Assembly: GCA_000310025.1 (NCBI GenBank) | Contig: FN649735.1 | Span: 3,540,301-3,563,724 of the forward strand | Direction of reading: 5' to 3' | Length of the DNA: 23,424 bases | Source: Ectocarpus siliculosus | Taxonomy: Eukaryota > Sar > Phaeophyceae > Ectocarpales > Ectocarpaceae | Shown here: positions 9,414-18,492 of the stretch, piece after piece | How positions within the stretch are numbered: the first letter of the stretch is position 1 | How the letters are laid out: every line of letters starts with the position of its first letter | Made by a program: the position numbers and the translations under genes | The notes under the pieces: generated by a model | What the model was told of the DNA's origin: nothing | The model's database searches: none | Seen by the model: only the letters and a program-made list of their open reading frames with translations

Positions 9414-10170
9414 CGACGGGAAAAAGGAAGCTCCTTCCGCTTCCCGCCCCCTCTGATAACAAGATCCGCTGCGGGGATGTCATCTGACGTGAATTCGTTG
9501 TTGCCGCCATCATGCGTAACAACCGCCGAAGTTTCGGTGCTGTTGCGGTCCGTATACCTTGCAACAGACCGCAGTTCCCCCGCGTTTGCGTTGTTCCCGC
9601 AAGACTCCGGGTTCTTGTTGCCGCTACCCTTTCGTCAAATGTAGTGGGAACCTTGTTGCCAGTTGCTTGGGCACCGTTCTCGCTCACGGCGATGTTCACC
9701 ATGACGTCTGTAGCATGCAGGGAGCAGAACGTCTTCCTGTTGCAGCCTTTGACACCGAATGAAGGCGTCCGAGAGCAGCCAGGGCGAGCACATTTCTTCC
9801 GCTCTTTGCTGAAGATGCTGATAGATTCGGAGGGGGCGCGCTTGGCGCAGAACTCGGCCGCCATGCTGATGGGCGAGCCACGCGAGGGCCGCGTGAAGCA
9901 GTTCGCGTGCGCGCACGTCTTGTGCCGAAGATTGACCATACCCGAACTCGCGTGGCGCGAACAGATTTCGGCGGTCCGGCCCACGAAGCCGTAGCTGGCG
10001 GCTTTGGAACAACCGTCGTTGTTGTCGGGGCCCTCTGCTTCTCTTCGACACCGCTTCCTTCGGACGTCCTGCATGCCGGCCATCCCATGTTTGCGGCAGA
10101 AGTTCGGGGGTTGAAGGTAGCCCAACGATGCCCTCATTGTGCAGCCTTCATGGATACACCTCCTTGGCAT
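9391..10170 (-). CDS. EsV-1-7 repeat (Cys/His-rich) protein, probably decaying
   Basis: A 259-residue frame with four tandem repeats of the EsV-1-7 type (family pattern C-x4-C-x16-C-x2-H-x12). Repeat 1 has C5, C10, C25, H28. Repeat 2 has C41, C54, C70, H73, with an enlarged first spacing. Repeat 3 has C86, C91, C108, but Arg111 replaces the His. Repeat 4 has C127, C132, C149, H152. The family is named after gene 7 of the brown-algal virus EsV-1 and includes the developmental regulator IMMEDIATE UPRIGHT of Ectocarpus; molecular function is not established. I chose Met at 10170 because it is the first ATG after a TATA box (10306-10299) and has a good context (AACAATGCC); an in-frame ATG at 10344 lies upstream of that box. 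After about residue 180 another frame looks more protein-like (SGNKNPESCGNNANAGELRS...), suggesting a frameshift near 9630, so the annotated C-terminus is doubtful. Confidence 0.82.
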   Translation of the reverse strand: MPRRCIHEGCTMRASLGYLQPPNFCRKHGMAGMQDVRRKRCRREAEGPDNNDGCSKAASYGFVGRTAEICSRHASSGMVNLRHKTCAHANCFTRPSRGSPISMAAEFCAKRAPSESISIFSKERKKCARPGCSRTPSFGVKGCNRKTFCSLHATDVMVNIAVSENGAQATGNKVPTTFDERVAATRTRSLAGTTQTRGNCGLLQGIRTATAPKLRRLLRMMAATTNSRQMTSPQRILLSEGAGSGRSFLFPVVGGSGGA

Positions 10171-10298
10171 TGTTGCGAAATGGTTGCGGAACTGTCTTCG
10201 GCGAGGAAGTGACGCGGTTCTTCCCTTGGAGCTCCCTCGTTGTCTTCGGGCGAAGGAGTTCTTCTGTGTTTTGGTCGGGATCTTTGTGATGCAGATGG

Positions 10299-10306
10299 TA
10301 TATATA
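10299..10306 (-). promoter_or_regulatory. TATA box of the EsV-1-7 gene
   Basis: TATATATA on the minus strand, about 130 bases upstream of the chosen ATG. No other ATG occurs on the minus strand between the box and 10170, which supports that start. Confidence 0.45.
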
Positions 10307-10344
10307 GAGTGATGATGTCCACCTTCATAAAGGTATGTATACAT

Positions 10345-11270
10345 GCATGGTAAGGAAATTATTGACGGCTACGCAGAATGGCCTGTGGTAGAATGAAACA
10401 GATGAATCTTTGTATATCTTGCTTGGCATGTACGTCTCACCGATTGTCAAACTGCCGCTTAGCCTGTAACAGTGATGCGGTTCGCCTTGCTTGAATGACG
10501 TGATTTTGTCTACACGTCTACCAACACGCGAGATCTGATCACCCGCCCCTACATGTGTTGTAGCTGTGTGTCATACGTCTCCAGCTTGTGCTTCGAGAAA
10601 AAAAATGGCCTGTGTATACGTTTGTCGACCGACTAGTTTCTAGTTGCAGACGACGATATTCTGTGAATCATGAGATAGCATTACTTGTTGTTCGAAGGTT
10701 TCTATGTTGCACCTTCGGGGCCGCCCAACGCCCCTCCGGTCGGGGTATCAGGTATACGCACTCTCTCTCTGAACTCTCTCTCTCATTCTCAACTCTGCTC
10801 GATAGCACTTCCGCTGCGCAGCTCTCTTCGGCTTGTTGTCAGTTGGGTTATGGTTGGTTTCACAAATGTTATCTAACTGCAGCGAGCCGCAAGAACGGTT
10901 TCGTTCCGTTCGTTGCAGCAGCCAGCAGCGCAACCGTCAGTGCAGAGTAAATTAAGGAATAATAAAAACACACACAGAAAGACTACCCATTCGAGATATA
11001 CCCACAGTCGAACGGGATGTGGTGGAGTCTTTTCAGTTAGTGGAGGGAAACCGGCTGGGACTGGACTTAGTTGGAGTGCATCCCCAGCGGCCGCGTGTCT
11101 TGTCCGCCGTTACACTGGGTGGCACGCAGCAAGCATGGAACTCCCGTGGGGGGTTCGCTGGTGGGCTGCTGAGGGGTATGCATATTTTTCGGCCCAAATC
11201 TCGCCGCGTCTCGCGCCGGCTGGACAGGTTGATTCAGCACTTCACCGAGAGAGAGAGCAACGTGTAGCAG
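10345..11270. other. Divergent intergenic region between EsV-1-7 gene and CSP41
   Basis: No gene recognised. It holds a CT-rich tract at 10761-10799 and an AT-rich TATA-like element (tatgcatattttt, 11177-11189) about 85 bases before the CSP41 start codon. It presumably contains both 5' untranslated regions and the two divergent promoters. Confidence 0.5.
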
Positions 11271-14200
11271 ATGATGGCGAAAGCAGGAGTTTCCATGCTG
11301 ACCTTTATCGCGGCTGCCGTCGGGCCTGCGATGGTGGCCGGCTTCGCGCTGTCGCCGAACGCGATGAGGACCGGGGCCCGGCCTAGCTCTAGCCTGAGGA
11401 TGGCTGCTGCGGAGGGCAAGCAGCGGGTGCTCGTCATCGGGGGCACCAGGTTCAGCGGGTTGTACCTCACCAAGGAGCTCCACTCCCGGGGGCATGAGGT
11501 GTGTGCACCGTGAACCTGTGCGAGTGTACGAGCACGTGGAGGTGTTGGGCTCGGGGGGGTTGGTACACGATAGATATGTCGTACTACACGGCAGGAAAAA
11601 GAGGCACACATGACGTTGTGTGCGTACGTACCTTGCGCATGTTTTCGTGCCGAGATCTGGTGTGTCCTTTAGTCCAGCTCTTTGTCCTTTGTTGCTGCTC
11701 CCACGGAGGAGGACTACTGTGTGATGTCAAAATTTCAAGTTCATGGTCGACGCAGAGACAAACAAGAGAGCAACAGACCCTCGTATCTCGTGTCTCATGT
11801 TGTCAGAAGGCGGAAAGCGGGGTGATTTGAACAGACGAAGCGGGGTGTTTGGAAGAGGCACAAAGTGTTAGAACCCTTATCTTCCTTCTTCAGCAGTGCA
11901 ATCTTTCAGTCTTTCAATCTTTCGTGTCGTGTGTGACCCTGGATGGTTGTAGTTGTACGAAAAAATACACTGAAAAGTGTAGTACTCTACCATACACTGA
12001 GAAGTGTAGTACACGTCTCACCCGAAAAATGGGGGGACTGGCTGTCGCACACAATGAATAGGACAAAAACAGCAACAACCACAACAAGTCGTGATTGGCG
12101 ATGTCCACTACGGTTGCAGACGGCTTTACAACCTCACCTCAAAATCCTGTTCGACTTTACGCCAGAGGCGAAAGAACATGAACATATGCGTACATGTAGA
12201 TGTCAACGGATCACCAAAGCAACCGGTCACACACTACGGCAGCAAAGGCAATGACCACATTTCGGGGCAGGAACTACAGCATGTAGGAACATGTATTCTA
12301 CATAGCGTCCGTAATTGTGTCTCCGTATGCATACATATGTCCACGCCATATATCGTGGCCATCACTGTGGTCGCACAGCGAGAACCTTGTTGTTGTTGCT
12401 GTGCCGTTGCTGATGCCGCCGGTCCTGCTGCTGCTGGTTGCTGCAGGTAGTGCGGTATTGCTGTACGACCGCATGCACCGCATTTGCGTCTCCGTTGCAA
12501 GGGATGGGCGGCCATGCAATATATATGTCGTGGCCATCACTGCTGTCGACCGAGCGAGAACGTTGTTGGTGCTATCGTTGCTCATCTGCTGCTTGCTGCA
12601 GGTAGTGCTGTACAACCGCGGCCAGACCGCCAACAAGCAGCTGCCGTGCGAGTCCGATGCCGAGTACGCCAAGCGCGTGGAGGACGTCAAGACGATCGTC
12701 GGCGACCGGAAGGACCCGGAGGTGAGCCACAAGCTTGAAGGCCTTACCGCAGGTGACGCAAGATACCGCACCCCCTGGACCGATTTTCAAAGCTCCATTT
12801 CTTCACAGCACCAAGGAGTGACAATGCTGAAAATATTTCTCCACAGCACATATGAGTGACAATTCTGAAAATGTCGGCGTCTTGTGTGTTTCTTGATCAA
12901 GCGTCGTCCGCGCGTGTGCGTGTCTACTTCACCTCGTGTGTGTGGTGTTTTTGTCATTAGCAACGACCGCGCTAACCGGCTGACCAATGGCAAGTCAGCG
13001 TCAGTGCTGTTGAAAACACAAAATCGTGCGTGTGTGTGTGTGTGTCTTTAGTACATGCATTAGCATCGACCGCGCTAAGCTGACCACTGAAAATACTTCA
13101 GTCTCAGTGCGGTTCAAAACACAAAACACTTCTAAATGCCATGAACTGGGACCCCGTGGGGGGGCGGCATGGGGGAGGTTAAGCTATTCTCCGGATCAAA
13201 GACAGAAACGGTAGGAACAGAAGAAAACTGCACACGTGTGTGTATGTGTGCACCGACGAAACAGGTATGCCAGTCAACTCTCGGAGGGGAAAAGTTCGAC
13301 GCCGTGTTCGACATGAACGCCCGCGAGGTGTCGGACACCAAGGCCGTCGCCGACGTCTTCAAGGGCAAGGTGGACCACTACGTCTTCATGAGCTCCGCCG
13401 GGGTGTACCTAAAGTCGGAGCTGATGCCCCACAGGGAGGTGAGGGGTCTCGGTGTTGTCGGTGGTGGGAGTTTTTGTGTTGTAGTTGTTGCTGTGGTGGT
13501 TGTTGTTGTTGCTGTTCCTGTTGCTGTTGCTGTTGTTGTTGTTTTGGGATCTTTCCGCGAAGGGTCGTGGCGACATACGTTCTCATCTTGTTTTGTTTCC
13601 CAAAAAAATGTGTACGTGTGTCCGTAGGCCATCCGTTTTGGACGAGCTTGATCAGAACTTGTATATCCTGCCATGCAACAACCCCCCCCCCCCCCCCGGC
13701 CTACTCTCTACCGGAAAGCAACAGCATCCACGGCACCAGGAGGCATACGTAAAACGGCACCCACTAGGAACTCAACAAGAGAGTATATATTTTTTTCCTT
13801 CGGTGCAGGCAGTATCTCTCTGTGCGTGACCCTATTGCAGTGTCGCCTCTGCATGCCGTTGCTTGCCCCGTTTTCGCGGTCGAAGCAAAATCATCGACGA
13901 TATCGGACGACAAATCACACAAGCACAAACACACACGGCTTCATGCGCACCAATCGCGGTTGGAACTAGTTCATCAACGATGTCGTACGACATATCACAC
14001 GAGCAACAGTACACAAACACGAATGCCTGTAGTACGGGCGCCAATCGCGGTCGGACCTATCCATCGGCTAGATCGGACGGCAAGTAACACACGCACAAAC
14101 AGACACGAAAAATTCCTTCGCGCCAAACCGCCCACCTATCGCAGGAAGATGCGACGGATCCCAAGAGCCGGCACAAGGGAAAGTTCGAGAGCGAGGCCTA

Positions 14201-17200
14201 CCTCGAGGAGATCGGGATGCCCTACACCTCCATCCGCCCTACCTACATCTACGGACCCCTCAACTACAACCCGCTGGAGCAGTACTTCTTCGAGCGCCTG
14301 GACCAGGACCGCACCGTCATCGTGCCCGGTGAGCGGGCGAGAACCGTTCTTCGGAACGGTCTTACAGTAGCGAGGGGGCGGGATGTCGAGGACCGTTCCC
14401 TACCGAGCGTGTGGAGGCGGGTGGTTGCAGGTGGTTGTAGGACAGAGCCTGTTTGCTCTTCAGGACTTTCTCGTTGGCTGGGTGGGTGGGTATCATGGTC
14501 CATGAGTTTCTTTTCTTGTTGGTACGTAGACCCCGTTTTGTCGTCGGAACTTTTCTGGTTGGACGGAGTTGCAGCTCCTCGCGGTAGGTGTCCCGTGCAT
14601 ATAAAGCCTTGCTCACACACCACGGGAGAGCAGTGCAGCGTTTCGGAAGTTTTTATTTCTGTTTGGCACCGTTCTGCGGGATCGGACTTCGATGCGAGGT
14701 CTGTTTCAGCAGCGGGCATGTATGCAATCAGAGCGCGCCGTTGGCTAGCCACATGGCGACACGGCGGTAGCGGGCAGACAGACGCAAAGCGCCATGCCCC
14801 CACCTCCAGCTTTTGCTCGGGACCGGACGCCCCAGGACGCGGCTCCTCGCGCTGCCCTCGGGGAGTAGTACCTTCCTGTGGGGTATTTTTGTGCTCTGTA
14901 AACGGCTCGCAAACGTACTGCAGGGATTGTAGGTGCGCACCTCTTTGGGCTTGTGTACCATTTTTCTTGCGAAGAGTGCGTGTTCTTTAGACCTTCTGAT
15001 GACTCTAGCATTTTTGTGACCACGGACCGAGTCTTCGCTAGATTTTGGGATTACAGTAGCAGCTGACACGAGTTTAATGTCAAGACACCACCAACGTCAA
15101 CAATGGTTTCGGAGGGGGGGGGGGGGGGGGGGTTGTTAGCGTCAGGTTACTGTGGGCGTCTGTGAAACGATCACCGTCTGCTGCGCGCTTTGCCTTTTGT
15201 TGTTGTTGTTGTTGTCAGGGCACGGGCAGCACTTGACCGGGCTCGGACACGTCAAGGACCTCGCAAGGGCCATGGCCAACGTTCTCGGAAAGGAGTCCGC
15301 TAAGGGTCAGGTCTACAACGTCCAGGTTGGTGTGGCCGTCGTGTGTGGTTGGCGCCGATGGCGTTGCTGTAGGCAAGGTCAACTTGCCGGGGGGGCTACT
15401 GTACGAAGTCGTGCTGCCGTGTTAACCGTAGGTGACATAACGCAAGATACCACACCTCCTGGACCGATTTTCGAAGCTCGATTACTACCCTACAGCAAAA
15501 AAAGCGTGGCGGTGCCGATAACGGCTGCGTTGGAAGAACCATCTCGTCGAGATCATTCCGAAAACGAATCAATTGAGTTTGGTATCCTCTTCTTCGTGGA
15601 GTAGTCGAGCTTTGAAGAATGGTCCAGGGGGTGGTATCTTGCGTCACATACGTTACGTGACTGCTACTGTATACTGTATATACGCCTGCTGTTGTGGCGG
15701 CTGGTGGGGTCGAATCCCGGAGTTTGTTGTGTGTACCGTTGTCGTGTTCCTGGCGGCGTTTGTGCTCGACCAAGTTACCGCAAGCTGTCCTCTCGCGTGC
15801 ACCGCGAAGAAAAGACGTATTTTAACGGGCACGTCCATCGATCCCAGCGCACTAGTACTAGAAGAACTTCCAAAGGTGCAGCTCGTCGCCCCGCCATCTG
15901 CAATTGGACAACCAGGAGCCCCACCCACCCTTTCCTCCCGCCCCATGCCTGACGTGTGCCCTGTCCGACGTTGCACGTTCCATTCCGTGCACTCGGTTCG
16001 TTTTGTTTTGCGGTGCAGGACAACCGTGCGATTTCATTCGACGGCATGGTGAGGGCGTGCGCCGAAGCCATGGGCAAGGACCCCGCCGGTAAGAGTTACC
16101 GTACGCTTTCGTCATACCCGGTGTAGTGGGCAGGACCCCGACTGACGTGGCTCGAGAGGTCACGTGTTATATTGACATGGGCAGTGCTGTTGTGTGTTGG
16201 GGGGTTACAACACTTGCCTCTCTTGACTGAAATTCGTGATTTGACTGAAATTTGTCATATGGATTTGTTGTGTCCCCTGCGTATCCACTACGGTAGAGGT
16301 CCCTGCTTAGTGCCGGTATGTGCCCTGAAAAAATCATCGCCACTATACCGGACCGGCACTATTCAAAGTGTTGAGAATGACTTGGAAATTCAGTGTGTGC
16401 AGCCGAAAACACCGAAACTTTTTAACCGGCACTAAACAGGGACCTCTACTGCTGTAGTGTACGCCGTGGAAAACAAGCAAGAGTTGAGTTTTTTGCGGCT
16501 CCCTCTTTCGGAGATGTGTTTTCCCTCATCCCAAAGGTTTTCCTGGTATATGCACCCGCACCCACACATCTCTCACGTATTTGGACACCGCCGCAGCTAA
16601 CACCATGCTGCGGTGACGAGTGCCGAAAGGTTCGCGCGACCTATCACCTATCAGGAGAGGCGTTGGGGCTGGCGGCCTGCCAACAGCAGTAGTGGGGGGG
16701 TGGAGGGGATGCTCATGTTTTGTTTGCCTTAACGGTTAAGACAACGTTGTCCCCACGGGACCCATCACCGATGACCAATCGTTCCTTCCTACTTTTCCGG
16801 GGTGGGGGGGGGACATCGAATGCAGCACAGCAGAGGAGCGCAAGTACGAAGTTTAGGACCTGAAGATCGGGGAGTTTTCCGTCTCAAACGCATACTATCA
16901 TCCCATTTTCTTGGGGTTTAGAGACGTCGGACACGCAGGCCGTGTTGCGTAGCGTTCATTCGACGATGCCTGTTCCCTGGGTATGTATCCTTTGGGCTCT
17001 CGAGGGAATGGATGAACCTGTCGGCGCCCCGCTCTACGAGGCTTGGCCTTTTCAGTTTTGTTGCCGTGCCGGATTGATGTCCTACAGGGTGCATTTTCGG
17101 GAAGAAACGCATGAGAATCTGACTTGAAACCCCGAGCCACTCTATTCGAGCGCGGCCTATAGCCAGGTCGACAGTGGTGGCCTGTGCCTGTCGCACGTAG

Positions 17201-18492
17201 CCTTTCTGGCTCCTCTCCGGAGATAAGCGCCTGCGCCTGTGTGTTCGATTTTCCCTAGCGTCGATGGCGCTGCCTAGCCGGCTGCCCGTGAATATGCGCC
17301 AGTCTAATGCATGGCGGGGACGAAAAACTCGACCACATGTTAATATTTGTGTTTTGTATTTTTGTGTGTGCGGTCGGTTCGTGCATGCACACCGTAACAA
17401 AACAGCGGTCAAGATCAAGCACTTCGAGCCGACGAACTTCGACTTCGGCAAGAAGAAGGCCTTCCCCATGCGACCGGGCCACTTCTTCACCAGCTGCGAG
17501 AAGGCCATGACGGACCTGGACTGGGCGCCGGAGTTCAACACCGTGGACGGACTCCGGGATTCCTACGAGAACGACTTCGTGCACAAGAAGGTGGGTTGGT
17601 GGTTTGATGCCTCGGGGGAAAAATCACTGATAATATTTCGATGGATACGTAGGCTTAAAAGAGTCTAAGAATCCAGCCGGTTTTCTTTCCACTCGATGCG
17701 AAGACTTGAAAACGTCCATCCCCTTCGATTGATGTGGTACTATCTCGGACGGGAAATAGTCTTTGTTTGATTGTAGTTCTTCATGGTTGTCGTGAACTCT
17801 GTTGATCTCTGGTGCATGTATGTAGTCATCGCCAACAGATCTGGCCGGTGATCAGCACAAGCCAAGGAGTAGGGACACGCTTGCCGCAAGGAATCCGAGC
17901 AAGTAAGAAAACTGTGTGCTTGTAATGTGCGCGTGCGCTCCTGCATGTGCCTCTTTCTCTCGTTTGGTAGCCATACACACTGATCGATTTACGTCTCAAT
18001 CTCGGTGCAACGACGGTTTCTTGCTCTGCAAGATGCCTTACATGTGTGGTCATTTACACAGCATGCTCAGTTCTAGGTCCTGAACCTGGCTGTTCATGCA
18101 CGGCGTAACGTACCCCATCTGGTTGGATTCAATTTTTTTTTTAAGGCGAGTGACGCCGGTTCCGACTTTCTAAGAATCCGAACGAGCCTCCAATGCATCG
18201 TTCTCAGACCGACGCCACTATTGAATCGCGCTTCGTTTCTCATCGTTGCCGCCCTCCAATACCCCCACCCCCTCCACCCTGAACGTCGAAAATTACGCCC
18301 CCCAACGCGGCGTCTTCGTGTGCGGCCCCCCTCACTGATCGCACCCCAAACACTTCCGGCCGCGCATTCTGCGTCATTGCTATTATTTTCTTATTTTTGT
18401 ATTATTAGGCCGCCGGTGGTCTGAACAACGACTTCGAGTGCGACGACAAGGTCCTGACCGACCAAACCATCGGCAACCTCCTCACCAGATGA
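11271..18492 (+). CDS. CSP41B: CSP41-type plastid RNA-binding protein (atypical SDR), 8 exons, complete
   Basis: Chloroplast stem-loop-binding protein homologue. Plant CSP41 proteins bind and stabilise or cleave plastid mRNA/rRNA. Exons: 11271-11498, 12602-12721, 13265-13438, 14145-14328, 15219-15325, 16019-16088, 17406-17590 and 18409-18492 (TGA at 18490-18492). All junctions are GT-AG and in phase, giving 383 residues, the usual family length. Residues 1-24 form a signal peptide and F25 in VAG-FALSP is the heterokont plastid-import motif, so a bipartite targeting signal is inferred. The Rossmann motif VLVIGGTRFSG is at 53-63. Other family blocks are YNRGQTANKQLP, FDAVFDMNARE, SSAGVYLKSELMPH, DATDPKSRHKGKFESEAYLE, RPTYIYGPLNYNPLEQYFF, LGHVKDLARAM, and FDFGKKKAFPMRPGHFF with its following SCEKA. 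I prefer the b-type paralogue by memory of the family, not by tree. Introns hold most of the repeats in this window. Confidence 0.94.
11966..12008 (+). repeat. Twin small hairpins with GNRA loops in CSP41 intron 1
   Basis: TACACT-GAAA-AGTGTA (11966-11981) and TACACT-GAGA-AGTGTA (11993-12008) are 27 bases apart in a short direct repeat. Each forms a six-pair perfect stem with a GNRA tetraloop in the transcript. Confidence 0.7.
12347..12630 (+). repeat. Tandem duplication of intron 1 acceptor plus exon 2 start (CSP41)
   Basis: The genuine acceptor and exon 2 start (ttgctgcag then GTAGTGCTGTACAACCGC at 12602) has an upstream copy with CAG at 12444-12446 then gtagtgcggtattgctgtac (12447). Similarity runs back about 100 bases in each copy (cgtggccatcactg, agcgagaac.ttgttg). 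The copy has a 7-base insertion in the exon part. The duplicated block is about 155-170 bases long. Confidence 0.85.
12751..12860. mobile_element. Solo end of inverted-repeat element family A, plus short direct repeat
   Basis: gtgacgcaagataccgcacc followed by ccctggaccgattttcaaag matches the left end of the 15432-15647 element, but no matching right end is seen. It is followed by an imperfect duplication of about 32 bases (cacagcac..gagtgacaat.ctgaaaat). It lies 30 bases into CSP41 intron 2. Confidence 0.65.
12933..13233. repeat. Dispersed ~300-bp repeat, copy 2 (CSP41 intron 2)
   Basis: Same order of parts as 2684-3004: two units with cgaccgcgctaa, ctgacca and ttgaaaacacaaaa, then ccccgtgggg, ctattctccggatcaa and aacagaagaaaactgcac. 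It ends 31 bases before the exon 3 acceptor, so the repeat supplies much of the 3' intron sequence. A GT-rich run (13027-13047) separates the two units. Confidence 0.85.
13471..13545 (+). repeat. GTT/GCT-rich tract in CSP41 intron 3
   Basis: An interrupted run of gttgtt, gctgtt and ggtggt triplets starts about 30 bases after the exon 3 donor. The poly-Val, poly-Cys and poly-Thr frames across it are artefacts of the triplet repeat. Confidence 0.75.
13868..14105. repeat. Three-copy minisatellite in CSP41 intron 3
   Basis: Three imperfect units of about 65-90 bases begin cgcggtcg or cgcggttgg, continue atc(g/a)acga, tcg.acgac and aatcacac..gcacaaacacac, and end in caccaat or gccaatcgcgg. It finishes about 40 bases before the exon 4 acceptor. 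Confidence 0.75.
14343..14360 (+). other. C(UUCG)G hairpin 15 bases into CSP41 intron 4
   Basis: ACCGTTC-TTCG-GAACGGT is a perfect seven-pair stem closed by the extra-stable UUCG tetraloop. It lies directly after the exon 4 donor (GT at 14329). Confidence 0.6.
15432..15647. mobile_element. MITE family A, intact 216-bp copy in CSP41 intron 5
   Basis: Both ends are present. The left gtgacataacgcaagatacc and ctggaccgattttcgaagct are mirrored by the right agctttgaagaatggtccag and ggtggtatcttgcgtcac. The inverted ends are about 50-55 bases and the core about 110 bases, with no protein. This is the best-preserved copy of the family. No unambiguous target duplication was found. Confidence 0.82.
16286..16459. 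mobile_element. CACTA-ended 174-bp MITE in CSP41 intron 6
   Basis: The element begins cactacggtagaggtccctg and then cttagtgccggt. It ends with accggcactaaacagggacc, tctactgctgtagtg, which is the reverse complement with a small insertion. Terminal CACTA/TAGTG is the hallmark of CACTA (EnSpm) transposons. No transposase is encoded. The expected 3-bp target duplication is not evident (atc on the left, tac on the right). Confidence 0.72.

Noticed and set aside
10170-10344. N-terminal extension of the EsV-1-7 ORF to the ATG at 10344
   Set aside because: It would place the TATA box inside the coding region; the first ATG downstream of the box is at 10170.
13378-13674. Thr/Ala, Gln and Cys/Val-rich ORFs in CSP41 intron 3
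   Set aside because: Translations of the GTT/GCT triplet tract; the real exon 3 ends at 13438.
15700-15725. tRNA-like T-arm/B-box sequence (ggggtcgaatcccgg)
   Set aside because: No matching A box, anticodon arm or acceptor stem upstream; a chance match in CSP41 intron 5.
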